Position numbers and translations under genes: made by a program
Shown: positions 1-7,510 of the stretch, one piece after another
How the letters are laid out: every line of letters starts with the position of its first letter
Numbering within the stretch: position 1 is the first letter of the stretch
The notes under the pieces: model-generated
The model's database searches: none
What the model was told of the DNA's origin: nothing
What the model saw: only the letters and a program-made list of their open reading frames with translations
NCBI GenBank assembly: GCA_009783115.1
Contig: WRHT01000022.1
Span: forward strand, 1 to 11,347
Source: Desulfovibrionaceae bacterium
Lineage (GTDB): Bacteria; Desulfobacterota; Desulfovibrionia; Desulfovibrionales; Desulfovibrionaceae
DNA length: 11,347 nt
Direction of reading: 5' to 3'

Positions 1-593
1 AGCGGGGCAAAGGCTTCTTCCGCCGGGACGGGCAGGTGGCTTTCGCCCACGCAGAAGGTTCCGGGCCGGAGGAAGAAGGTATGCGGGTTTTTAGCCGAAA
101 GGGTCTGCCTGGGGTCTACCAGGCTTTTGAAGTGCAGTTCCGCCCCTGGGCGGGCCAGGCTTTCGGTGTAGTTGCTTATGACCAGCCCGGAAGGCCGGGA
201 AAGGTGCCCGTTGGACCCGAAGATGCGCCAGTTCAAGACCAGCCCGGCGTAAGGTTCGAATTCGGAGAGAAAGGCGCGCAGGTCGGCATAGCGTTGGACC
301 TGGATGAATTCATCCAGGTCAATGAAGCCAATCCAGCGGCATTCCGGGCCATAATGGAGCAGGCAGTGGTCGTAGCTGGGCATTTGTCGCCCCTGCCCCT
401 CCACCTCCACCAGGGTGACCCGCCCTTGGGCCAGGTAGGTTTGCAGGGCCGGGAGGGAGCGCAGGGGCAGGGCGCTCATGTTGTCATAAATATAAAAATG
501 CTCCACCCCGCGCAGGCTGTGGTAACATAGCCATTCCTCGATGAAGAATTCTTCGTCCTTGGCGATGCAGCACAAGGCCAGATAGTGCTTCAT
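1..593 (-). CDS. Glycosyltransferase family 2/92-like protein, 3' end outside window
   Basis: The gene reads leftwards from an ATG at 593-591 and stays open to the window edge, giving about 197 residues of N-terminal sequence. It starts MKHYLALCCIAKDE, followed by EEW and a FYIYDNMS segment. An acidic IDLDEF motif (D92/D94) is the expected nucleotide-sugar and metal-binding DxD site. Further on come LNWRIFGSNGH, SRPSG and ELHFKSLV. This pattern fits the family-2/family-92 type glycosyltransferases often found in cell-surface polysaccharide loci, which move a sugar from a nucleotide-sugar donor. No signal peptide or membrane segment is visible, so it is probably cytoplasmic. It is a clear paralogue of the gene directly upstream, block for block. 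Its start overlaps that gene's stop as ATGA, which suggests translational coupling. A purine-rich stretch (GGGGAAGAGAGAG) precedes the start. Donor, acceptor and C-terminal architecture cannot be seen. Confidence 0.85.
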   Translation of the reverse strand, partial: MKHYLALCCIAKDEEFFIEEWLCYHSLRGVEHFYIYDNMSALPLRSLPALQTYLAQGRVTLVEVEGQGRQMPSYDHCLLHYGPECRWIGFIDLDEFIQVQRYADLRAFLSEFEPYAGLVLNWRIFGSNGHLSRPSGLVISNYTESLARPGAELHFKSLVDPRQTLSAKNPHTFFLRPGTFCVGESHLPVPAEEAFAP

Positions 594-1864
594 GCGCTCT
601 CTCTTCCCCTGGAGCTTCGGGCCAGGAGTTCCTTGGCCACGGCCAGCTTATGGTTGAAGCCGGCGTCATCGGTGCGCACGGTGGAAGCGTGCAGAAGAAA
701 GGTCAGTACGGCCCGGCCCTCGGAAACGTGTCCGCCTTGGATGAAGAGGTCCAGCAGCTCTTCATAGCATTGGGGGATCTCGTTCAGGCTCAGGGCCTTG
801 CGCAGAAAACGCAGGGCCGGCCCGCGCCGCCCTTGCATCCTGGACAGGTTCGCCCTGAAGGTCCAGAGTTCGGCCCGCCCGGCATGGCGTAGGCTGGCTC
901 TGCACAAGAGCAGTTCGGCTTCGCTGAAGCGCCGGTCCTGGGCGCACAGTCCGGACAGGCGGGTGTAGGTTTCCAGTTCGCTTTCGTCCGGAGGCTGAGG
1001 AAAAGCGTCTTCAGCCGTAATCATGTCCGGGGAGTTTCCCCGCGCGAGGCGTTCTTCCAAGGCTGGCAAAAAACGCAGCGCGGCCGTGTCTTTTTCCTGT
1101 TTTTCCGCCAGCAGACGCTGGAAATCCGCATAATCCACCGTGGGCTTGGAGGAGAGCACGTCCGAGCGTCCGCGGTGGATGCGCCGCTCCACATCCTGCT
1201 GGGATTTGAGCAGGTAGTGGTTGACGCAGGCCCGGTCCCAGGAGATGGGGGCCAGGGAAGCTCCGAAGGGCAGAGGGCGGAAATGCTCGTTGACCGCCTT
1301 TTCTCCGCGGCAGGGAAAAAAGGCGTGGGCGGTATTCACGTTGGCGGTTTTTTCCGGCTGCACCAGGCTTTTGACATGGAAATGCAGTGGGTGCGCTTTA
1401 ATGAAACGTTCCTGGTAATTGCGCAGCACCAGGCCGGACGGGCGGCTGATGAAGCCGCTGGAGCCGAAGCATTTCCAGTTCAGGGCCAGGCAGGAAAATT
1501 CCTCGTACTCAGACAGGAGCCGGCGCAAATCATCGGTTTCCAGCGGGCATAGGAATTCGTCCAGATCAATGAAGGCCAGCCATTTGCAGCGCGGGCCGTA
1601 GTTTTGCAGGCAATGGGCATAGGCCGGAAGCTGCATGGCCCGGCCGGCGATGCTGTTCAGCGTGAGGCCGCCGGCATCGATGAGTTTGCGGATAAAGGGA
1701 TTTTCATCCAGGGGCCGGGCGCTCATGTTGTCATAAACAAAAAAATGCTCCACCCCGATAAGCCGGTGATAAGTGAACCATTCCTCCAGAAAAGGGTCTT
1801 CGTCTTTGAGGATGCAGCAAACCGCCAGGTAATGCTCGGGATGGGCCATCCCTTGCAATAGCAT
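590..1864 (-). CDS. Glycosyltransferase family 2/92-like protein with C-terminal TPR-like region
   Basis: This 424-residue protein has two parts. Residues about 10-225 form a glycosyltransferase domain with HYLAVCCILKDE, FFVYDNMS, the DxD-type motif IDLDEF (D100/D102), LNWKCFGSSG, FHVKSLV and a late VNHYLLKSQ motif (H216). These features match family-2/92-like sugar transferases. Residues about 293-415 are helical and rich in Ala and Leu, with repeated units such as RRFSEAELLLCRASL and RRGPALRFLRKALSL that resemble tetratricopeptide repeats and may bind partners. No export signal or membrane helix is seen. It is the upstream member of a tandem paralogous pair and its TGA overlaps the next ATG. 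Two in-frame starts are possible: the ATG at 1864, or the one giving MAHPEHYLAV five codons later, which fits the paralogue's N-terminus better. Neither has a well-spaced Shine-Dalgarno sequence. The sugar specificity is unknown. Confidence 0.85.
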   Translation of the reverse strand: MLLQGMAHPEHYLAVCCILKDEDPFLEEWFTYHRLIGVEHFFVYDNMSARPLDENPFIRKLIDAGGLTLNSIAGRAMQLPAYAHCLQNYGPRCKWLAFIDLDEFLCPLETDDLRRLLSEYEEFSCLALNWKCFGSSGFISRPSGLVLRNYQERFIKAHPLHFHVKSLVQPEKTANVNTAHAFFPCRGEKAVNEHFRPLPFGASLAPISWDRACVNHYLLKSQQDVERRIHRGRSDVLSSKPTVDYADFQRLLAEKQEKDTAALRFLPALEERLARGNSPDMITAEDAFPQPPDESELETYTRLSGLCAQDRRFSEAELLLCRASLRHAGRAELWTFRANLSRMQGRRGPALRFLRKALSLNEIPQCYEELLDLFIQGGHVSEGRAVLTFLLHASTVRTDDAGFNHKLAVAKELLARSSRGRESA

Positions 1865-1990
1865 GCCTGGCGGGTAAAAGTAAATTGCTCGCTTGGCGCG
1901 CGTTAGGGTGGTTTAACTAATAAAAAAGGTTTGACAGCAAGACGTTTTGAGATGATAGTTTCAAGGCTTAATCTCCGCGGGGGACAAGTT
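1865..1990. promoter_or_regulatory. Divergent intergenic region
   Basis: This 126-bp stretch separates the leftward glycosyltransferase pair from the rightward signalling operon, so it should carry promoters for both. It contains an AT-rich segment around 1911-1930 and the rightward promoter listed separately. I could not identify a convincing leftward -35/-10 pair. Because the rightward -35 box TTGACA lies close to any leftward promoter, the two transcription units could interfere with each other or share regulation. That last point is inference. Confidence 0.5.
1931..1959 (+). promoter_or_regulatory. Sigma-70-type promoter of the HD-GYP/kinase operon
   Basis: A perfect -35 hexamer TTGACA lies at 1931-1936. 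After a 17-bp spacer comes GATAGT at 1954-1959, which matches the TATAAT -10 consensus at four of six positions. Transcription would start near 1966, leaving a 5' leader of roughly 25 nt with a GGGGGA Shine-Dalgarno sequence (about 1979-1984) before the ATG at 1991. The TTG inside this -35 box also opens the reading frame of the next gene 20 codons early, but a start codon lying inside its own promoter is implausible. Confidence 0.6.
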
Positions 1991-3016
1991 ATGTTGCCGT
2001 TGATTTTGCTTGTGGACGACAACCTGACCAATCTTAAATATGCCGGTCTTCAACTGGCCGATGCTTCCTATGCTATAAAACTGGCTAAATCCGGGGAACA
2101 GGCCCTGAAAATCGCTTTGATGAGCGCTCCGGATTTGATTTTGCTGGATATTGAAATGCCGGGGATGGACGGTTTTGAAACCTTGGTCCGTATGCGCCAG
2201 TACGAGCGCCTCGCCAGGGTGCCGGTCATTTTCCTCACCGGGAAACAGGACAGCGCCTCTGAAGTCAAGGCCCTGCAAATGGGAGCCTGTGATTTTATCA
2301 CCAAGCCCTTTACCAAGAAGGTTCTCCAGCACAGGGTTGATTTGCATCTGCGCCTTGTCGGCTATCAGCGCCACCTGGAAGACCGGGTGCGGGACCTGGA
2401 AGATAGCCTGGCCTATTCTTTCGCTGAACTTATCGAATGCCGGGACACCGATACCGGCGGGCATGTGCAGCGCACCAGCGACTATGTTTCCATCATAGGC
2501 CGGGGTCTGCTGGAGAGAAAGCTTTTCACGGACGAATTGCAGCCGAGTGAACTGGACATGATCATCCGGGCCGCGCCCCTGCATGACATAGGCAAGATCG
2601 GGATCAGCGACCGGGTGCTGCTCAAGCCGTCCAGGCTGACTCCCGATGAGTATGCCATTATGCGGGACCATTCCCTGATCGGGGCGAGTATTCTGGAGGC
2701 CATGTTCCAGCGCAGCTCCACCCAGCGCTACCTGGTATACGCCAAAAAAATCGCTGAAAGCCATCATGAGCGCTATGACGGCCTGGGCTATCCCCACGGT
2801 TTGCGCCGCGAGGCTATTCCCCTGTGCGCCCGGATCATGTCGCTGGCGGATGTATACGACGCCCTAGTGGTCGACCGGGTTTACCGCAAGGCCATGAGCC
2901 ACGAGGAGGCCCGCCAGATCATCCTTGAAGGCAAGGGGAAGCATTTCGACCCGTACATTGTGGAGATCTTTGAGGATAACCACGAGCGCTTCGCCGCCAT
3001 ACGGGAGAATTTTTGA
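1991..3016 (+). CDS. REC-HD-GYP response regulator, probable cyclic-di-GMP phosphodiesterase
   Basis: The 341-residue protein is a two-domain, RpfG-like response regulator. The receiver domain (about 4-120) has the acidic pair D9/D10, phospho-acceptor D53 in LLDIEMPGMDG, T83 and K105, all as expected. The HD-GYP domain (about 140-335) keeps the residues known to form the metal centre in this family: E149, H158, H198-D199 in HDIGKIGI, H227, H258-H259 and D287 in LADVYDAL. It also keeps K202 and the signature HHERYDGLGYPHGL. Proteins of this type hydrolyse cyclic-di-GMP to pGpG or GMP, with activity tuned by receiver phosphorylation. The likely phosphodonor is the hybrid kinase two genes downstream. 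The ATG at 1991 is preferred over an in-frame TTG at 1931 because the TTG overlaps a promoter, and because 1991 has a good Shine-Dalgarno and gives a standard receiver N-terminus. No membrane segment is present, so it is cytoplasmic. Confidence 0.93.
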   Translation: MLPLILLVDDNLTNLKYAGLQLADASYAIKLAKSGEQALKIALMSAPDLILLDIEMPGMDGFETLVRMRQYERLARVPVIFLTGKQDSASEVKALQMGACDFITKPFTKKVLQHRVDLHLRLVGYQRHLEDRVRDLEDSLAYSFAELIECRDTDTGGHVQRTSDYVSIIGRGLLERKLFTDELQPSELDMIIRAAPLHDIGKIGISDRVLLKPSRLTPDEYAIMRDHSLIGASILEAMFQRSSTQRYLVYAKKIAESHHERYDGLGYPHGLRREAIPLCARIMSLADVYDALVVDRVYRKAMSHEEARQIILEGKGKHFDPYIVEIFEDNHERFAAIRENF

Positions 3017-4032
3017 AACTTATGCGACAGATTCTGCTTGTTGACGAACAGTCATTCAGCCGCATGGAAATATGCGAATACCTTGAAGGCAGGCACATGG
3101 TCATCATGGCCGAGACCGGAGGGCAGGCCCTGGAAAAAGCCCTGCGCCAGCCCTTGGATCTGATCCTGCTGGAGGTGAGGCTGCCGGACATGGATGGGTT
3201 TGAACTTTTGTCCAGACTGCGGAAAATTCCGGCCCTGGCTTGGGTTCCGGTTATTTTTCTGACCGGGTGCGGCGACGAGGAGACGGAAGTCATGGCCCTG
3301 GAGTCCGGGGCGGCGGATTTTATCGTCAAACCCGTGGAAGAGGATGTGCTATTGCACAGAATCGGCTTGCATCTGCAAATTACGCAATACCAGCGGGATA
3401 TTGAACGTGTGCTGGCCTCGCTGGAAGACAGCATCATAATTTCTTTCGCCGACCTTATCGAAACCCGGGGGAAAAATATCAACAACCATGACCGTAAGGT
3501 CGGCCAGCTCATGCGGATACTCTGCCATGAACTGCTGGATGCCGGAGAATTCGCCGGCGAGCTGGACGAAGAGCGCATACGTGACATGGTGCGGGCCGCG
3601 CCCTTGCACGACATAGGCAAAATAGGCATCAGCGATACGATTTTGCTTAAGCCCGGCAAGCTCAGTCCCGAAGAATTCGCGATAGTCAAGGAGCATACGG
3701 CCATCGGGGGCAGGGTCTTGCGCAGGCTCCATGAGCATAACAAGTTCCAGGAGCATTTGCTCTGCGCCGCCGTTATGGCCGAGAACCACCATGAGCGTTA
3801 TGACGGCCAGGGTTATCCACACGGATTGCGCGGCGAGGATATTCCCTTGAGCGCCAGGATTATGGCGGTGGTTAATGTTTATGCCTCGTTGATCTCGGAT
3901 TCCGTTTTTCGTCTGGCCTTGAGCCATGATGAGGCTTGCGCCCGTATCATGGCCGGCCGTGAGACGGAGTTTGACCCCAGGGTGCTGGACGCCTTCGAGC
4001 GCGTCGTGGATGAGATAAGAATCCTGCCTTGA
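3013..4032 (+). CDS. Degenerate REC-HD-GYP response regulator
   Basis: This 339-residue protein is a tandem paralogue of the preceding regulator with the same REC (about 5-122) and HD-GYP (about 140-335) layout. Several key positions have changed. The phospho-acceptor Asp is Glu (E54, LLEVRLPDMDG), although D11/E12, T84 and K106 remain. In the output domain HDIGK (H199-D200), H228, HHERYDGQGYPHGL (H259-H260) and E150/H159 are retained. The usual DVYDAL metal-ligand motif, however, reads NVYASL (N288), and the RDxxTG segment before the first His is RGKNIN. Receiver Glu can mimic phospho-Asp, so the protein may be locked on, or it may be a non-catalytic binder or regulator; both are inference. 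The start is a TTG at 3013 in a TTGA overlap with the upstream stop, five bases after GGGAG. An ATG at 3022 is the alternative. It is probably co-translated with its neighbour. Confidence 0.9.
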   Translation: MKLMRQILLVDEQSFSRMEICEYLEGRHMVIMAETGGQALEKALRQPLDLILLEVRLPDMDGFELLSRLRKIPALAWVPVIFLTGCGDEETEVMALESGAADFIVKPVEEDVLLHRIGLHLQITQYQRDIERVLASLEDSIIISFADLIETRGKNINNHDRKVGQLMRILCHELLDAGEFAGELDEERIRDMVRAAPLHDIGKIGISDTILLKPGKLSPEEFAIVKEHTAIGGRVLRRLHEHNKFQEHLLCAAVMAENHHERYDGQGYPHGLRGEDIPLSARIMAVVNVYASLISDSVFRLALSHDEACARIMAGRETEFDPRVLDAFERVVDEIRILP

Positions 4033-4115
4033 TAAATTGACCATGCCGCGTGTCGCCACAGCCGTTGCCAGTCAGCGGAGAAGCGCTTGCGGCGTGTTTT
4101 GTAACGGAGTCTGCA
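4033..4115 (+). other. Intercistronic gap with long-loop inverted repeat
   Basis: The 83-bp gap between the second HD-GYP gene and the kinase gene contains CATGCCGC (about 4042-4049) and a partly complementary GCGGCGTG (about 4090-4097), which could pair over eight positions including one G-T. The loop is close to 40 bases and no T-run follows, so it does not look like an intrinsic terminator. The kinase Shine-Dalgarno GGAG is at 4106-4109. The gap may contain an internal promoter, but I see no clear one. Confidence 0.25.
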
Positions 4116-6995
4116 ATGGATAAAAAAAACGTCGGGCCGGCGCTGGAACAGGGCCTGAAGCGGGAAAACGCCCGCCTGAAAGAAAGGCTGTCCGCCATGA
4201 AGCGCAGCCTAATCGAGGCTAAGAGCCGCATATCCGGAATGGAGCAGCCCAAGTCGGAAGCCGAGATCGTCGAACATATCTGGCGTATTCTTGATGAAAT
4301 GCCGTTGCCCTGCACCCTGCGCAATGTTCGCGGCGCGCTTATCCGTTGCAACCGGGCGATGCTGGATCTTTTGGGACTGGATAACGCCGGTGAATTCCTG
4401 GAAAACCCCCAGAATTTCGCGTCCAAGTTCCAGCCATGCGGACAGAGCAGCACGGACAAGGCCGCGGCCATGATCCGCAAGGCCCTGCGTTCCGGGTATG
4501 CGGAATTTGACTGGGAACATTGCGATGTGAACGGCGTGCGAATCCCCACCTGGGTCATCCTGTCATCTATTGTCTGGGGAAAGCAGACCATGCTCTTCGC
4601 CTACATCCACGATCTGCGCCCCATCAAGGTCAGCGCGGACAGGGCCTGGGCGGTGGAACAATACTCGCGGGCCATGCTCAACGCTATGCCCTTGGCCTGT
4701 CTTTTTCTGGAAGATGGGGAGATCGTCGAATGTAACCAGGAGGCGCTCAGGCAGTTCAAAGCCTCCTCCAAGCGGGCTTTTTTCAAGAATTTTTTCAGCG
4801 AGTGCATGCCTGAAACCCAGCCGGACGGCGTGAACAGCCGGGAGGGAGTCTTGCGCTTTGTCCACGAAACCATGGATAAGGGGCATCTGGAGCGCGAATG
4901 GATGCACCGCACGATGGACGGCCAGCTTTATCCCTCGGAAGTTTCCCTGGTGCGGGTCAGGTGGCAGGACGGCTTCCGGGTGGTGGTCTATGTCCGTAAC
5001 CTGGCGGAGATCAAAAACAAGGAGCGTCAGCTACAGGAGGTGAACCGGCGCGCCCAGGAGCTGGAGGTGCAGGCCAAGGCCGCGGAACTGCTCTCCAAGG
5101 GCAAGAGTGAATTTTTGGCCAAGATGAGCCATGAGATCCGCACCCCGCTGAATGCCATTATCGGCTATTGCGAAGTAGCCATGCAAAGGGATATGCCGCC
5201 GGAAACCCTGGACAGCCTGGACAAAATTTACAGCGCCGGGCGTACCCTCCTCAGCATGGTCAACGACATCCTGGATATTTCCAAGATTGAGTCCGGCAGT
5301 TTTGAAATGGTGGAAACAGAGTATGACGTTTCCTCCATGATCAATGACACCATCAATATCAATATGGTGCGCATCGGCACCAAACCCGTGGTTTTCAACC
5401 TGGAGGTGGATGAAAGGCTGCCCCGCAGATTATTCGGCGACGAGCTCCGGATCAAACAGGTTCTTAACAATCTGCTCAGCAATGCCTTCAAGTTTACCAA
5501 GGCTGGGTCAGTAACCTTGGAAATACGCCTGGATCAGGGGCAGGCGGATGAAGAAAACGCGATAAGGCCGGGTTCGGCCATACTGGTGCGCTTTGTGGTG
5601 CGGGATACCGGCCGGGGCATTCTCAAAAAGGATTTGGAAAAGATCTTCTCCCCATACAGCCAGGTGGACGTTTACGCCAACCGCATGATCGAGGGCACCG
5701 GCCTGGGCCTGGCCATCTGCCGGAACCTCAGCGCCATGATGGGCGGCACGCTTTCCGTGGAGAGCGAGCACGGACAGGGCAGCGCTTTTACGTTCGTTCT
5801 GCCGCAGTTGGTGCGGGATGCCGAGGCTATCGGCCAGGATACGGCCGCCGCCTTGAGCCATTTCCGTCTTGGGGCCAGCCGGAACCGCCGGCGGAAGTTT
5901 AAAAAGATCCTCATGCCCTATGCCCGGGCCTTGGTGGTGGACGACCTGGAAACCAACCTGGATGTGGTCAAGGGGCTGCTCGCGCCTTACAAAATTGCCG
6001 TGGATACGGCCTTGGGAGGGCAGGAGGCCATAGATTTGATCCGTTCCGCCCCTGGCCGCTACCAGTTGGTTTTTATGGACCACCGCATGCCCGGCATGGA
6101 CGGGGTGGAGGCGGTGCGCATCATCCGCGATGAGATAGGCGGCGACTATGCCAGCAATGTTCCCATTGTGGCCTTGACGGCCAACGCCCTGATCGGCGAC
6201 CGGGACATGTTTTTGCAGAACGGCTTCCAGGCCTTTCTGGCCAAGCCCATTGACAGCTTCAAGCTGGACGAGGTTTTGAACGTCTGGGCGAGGGACGCTG
6301 AACAGGAAGAGAAACTTTTGAAAGACAAGAATATGAAGCTGGAGGTGGAAGACTCTGCTTACGAATCCCTGGGAGCGCCTTTCAACCTGGCCGGCATGCA
6401 TGTGAACGGGCTGGATCTGGGCAAGGGTATGGAGCGTTTTGACGGGGATGAGCGGCTTTATTTGCATCTGCTTCGTTCCTATATCGTCAATACCTCTGAA
6501 ATTATGAAAAAACTCGGCCAGGTGCGCCGTGAATCCATAGCCGAATATGCGATGGCGGTGCATGCGCTCAAGGGCAGCAGCTATTCTTTGTGCGCCTTTG
6601 AGGTCGGATTTATGGCTGAACACCTGGAAAAAGCGGCCAATAAAGGAGATTGGGCCTATATCAGCGCGCATAATGCCTATTTTTTGGATAAGCTGGGGAA
6701 GCTCCTGGGTGAAATGGAGGCGCTTTGCCATTACCGGGAAAGCGAACCCGCGAAGGACGATCGCCCGCGCCGGTCTGAGCCGGATCCGGATTTGCTCGAA
6801 AAAATACTGTCCGCCAGCCGTAAGTATGACTATGAGGCCATGGAAAATATTCTGGTTCAAATGGAACGCTATAGTTATGACCAGAGGGATGATCTAGTGC
6901 TTTGGCTGCGGAAACAGACGGATGACCTTGAATATGAGAAGATCAGCGAGTACCTGGAGACGCTTCAGGATACCGCCGATCTGGAAAAAAGGTAG
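4116..6995 (+). CDS. Soluble hybrid sensor histidine kinase, PAS-PAS-HisKA-HATPase-REC-HPt
   Basis: This 959-residue protein holds a complete phosphorelay in one chain. A short coiled coil (about 8-45) precedes two PAS-like sensor domains (about 48-165 and 179-300) and a second coiled coil. The HisKA domain has H339 in MSHEIRTPLN. The ATPase domain has the N box NNLLSNAFKF (451-460), G1 DTGRG (497-501) and G2 GTGLGL (527-532). The receiver (about 604-725) has D609/D610, phospho-acceptor D655 in FMDHRMPGMDG, T688 and K710. The HPt domain has H816 in AVHALKGSSYS. A tail (about 889-950) with DPDLLEKIL and DLVLWLRKQ resembles a helical segment seen at the ends of other hybrid kinases. No transmembrane helix is visible, so it should sense a cytoplasmic cue. 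The ATG at 4116 follows GGAG by six bases; an in-frame GTG at 4050 lacks support. The HD-GYP regulators just upstream are natural targets, by inference from position. Confidence 0.93.
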   Translation: MDKKNVGPALEQGLKRENARLKERLSAMKRSLIEAKSRISGMEQPKSEAEIVEHIWRILDEMPLPCTLRNVRGALIRCNRAMLDLLGLDNAGEFLENPQNFASKFQPCGQSSTDKAAAMIRKALRSGYAEFDWEHCDVNGVRIPTWVILSSIVWGKQTMLFAYIHDLRPIKVSADRAWAVEQYSRAMLNAMPLACLFLEDGEIVECNQEALRQFKASSKRAFFKNFFSECMPETQPDGVNSREGVLRFVHETMDKGHLEREWMHRTMDGQLYPSEVSLVRVRWQDGFRVVVYVRNLAEIKNKERQLQEVNRRAQELEVQAKAAELLSKGKSEFLAKMSHEIRTPLNAIIGYCEVAMQRDMPPETLDSLDKIYSAGRTLLSMVNDILDISKIESGSFEMVETEYDVSSMINDTININMVRIGTKPVVFNLEVDERLPRRLFGDELRIKQVLNNLLSNAFKFTKAGSVTLEIRLDQGQADEENAIRPGSAILVRFVVRDTGRGILKKDLEKIFSPYSQVDVYANRMIEGTGLGLAICRNLSAMMGGTLSVESEHGQGSAFTFVLPQLVRDAEAIGQDTAAALSHFRLGASRNRRRKFKKILMPYARALVVDDLETNLDVVKGLLAPYKIAVDTALGGQEAIDLIRSAPGRYQLVFMDHRMPGMDGVEAVRIIRDEIGGDYASNVPIVALTANALIGDRDMFLQNGFQAFLAKPIDSFKLDEVLNVWARDAEQEEKLLKDKNMKLEVEDSAYESLGAPFNLAGMHVNGLDLGKGMERFDGDERLYLHLLRSYIVNTSEIMKKLGQVRRESIAEYAMAVHALKGSSYSLCAFEVGFMAEHLEKAANKGDWAYISAHNAYFLDKLGKLLGEMEALCHYRESEPAKDDRPRRSEPDPDLLEKILSASRKYDYEAMENILVQMERYSYDQRDDLVLWLRKQTDDLEYEKISEYLETLQDTADLEKR

Positions 6996-7001
6996 CCTGG
7001 G

Positions 7002-7403
7002 GTGCGTATCTATATAGCCGCTTCCTGGAAGCACCAGCATGCGGTGGGCATGTTGACCGCCAGATTGGAGGAGCGCGGGCATGAAGTCCTTTCATGGCTG
7101 CGGGAGGGCCGTCCGGAAGAGGCTTTTTTATCTCAGCGGGAACTGGCCGTATTCATCCGCTCCAAAGAAGGCCGGCGTATCTTTGAATTCTGCGCAGCTT
7201 CGGCGGTAGGCGCGGATTTGCTCATTTACCTGGGGCCTTCCGGATGCGACGCCTGGGCCGAGGTGGGCGCGGCCTATGGCGCGCGAGTCCCCATTTTTGG
7301 CCTCCTGGCCAAATCCGAAGAGGTTGGGCTGATGCGCCACATGGTCAGGAGCTGGTTCAGCTCTGTGGAAGAGATGCTGGAAGTCTTGGGGTCTATGTCG
7401 TAA
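7002..7403 (+). CDS. Small nucleoside 2-deoxyribosyltransferase-like protein
   Basis: The 133-residue protein begins RIYIAASWK, a beta-strand and loop like the start of nucleoside 2-deoxyribosyltransferases. Its central ADLLIYLGPSGCDAWAEVGAAYG (D72, D83, E87) matches the family pattern in which a conserved Asp ends one strand and a Glu in a sGxxxxxElGyA motif acts as the nucleophile, E87 here. A PIFGLL strand follows. Classical members exchange bases between 2'-deoxyribonucleosides; many short relatives in bacteria and phages have no known substrate, so the chemistry here is a guess. The start is a GTG nine bases after AAAGG, and the gene lies only six bases after the kinase stop, so it belongs to the same operon. 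Pairing a nucleoside-handling fold with cyclic-di-GMP enzymes is unusual. No signal peptide or membrane segment is present. Confidence 0.65.
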   Translation: MRIYIAASWKHQHAVGMLTARLEERGHEVLSWLREGRPEEAFLSQRELAVFIRSKEGRRIFEFCAASAVGADLLIYLGPSGCDAWAEVGAAYGARVPIFGLLAKSEEVGLMRHMVRSWFSSVEEMLEVLGSMS

Positions 7404-7510
7404 TATGGTGTATTTATTGAATAAAAAAAATATGTCTTGCATTTTTCTTCGAAACTTTTTACGTCATCTTCAAAAGCCGTGCGGCCTTTAGCGCCGCTCC
7501 AGGAGATGCT
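7404..7510 (+). promoter_or_regulatory. AT-rich leader before the ligase gene
   Basis: The first 70 bases after the deoxyribosyltransferase-like gene are markedly AT-rich, with an A8 run near 7423-7430, in an otherwise GC-rich window. This probably marks a promoter region for the ligase gene. TTGCAT at 7437-7442 could be a -35 box, but no good -10 follows at 16-18 bp. A short inverted repeat GCGGC/GCCGC (7481-7485 and 7493-7497) sits just before the ligase ribosome binding site AGGAGA (7501-7506) and could influence translation. I see no GC hairpin with a T-run that would end the upstream operon. Confidence 0.35.

Noticed and set aside
1961..2797. 278-residue minus-strand reading frame
   Set aside because: It is antisense to the first HD-GYP gene, whose motifs are unambiguous.
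4050..4115. Upstream GTG start for the hybrid kinase (22 extra residues)
   Set aside because: No Shine-Dalgarno precedes the GTG, while the ATG at 4116 has GGAG at six bases and begins the coiled-coil N-terminus.
5508..6860. 450-residue minus-strand reading frame
   Set aside because: It is antisense to the ATPase, receiver and HPt domains of the hybrid kinase and shows no family features.
7481..7497. GCGGC/GCCGC hairpin as an intrinsic terminator
   Set aside because: The stem is only five pairs, no T-run follows, and it lies immediately before the ligase ribosome binding site.
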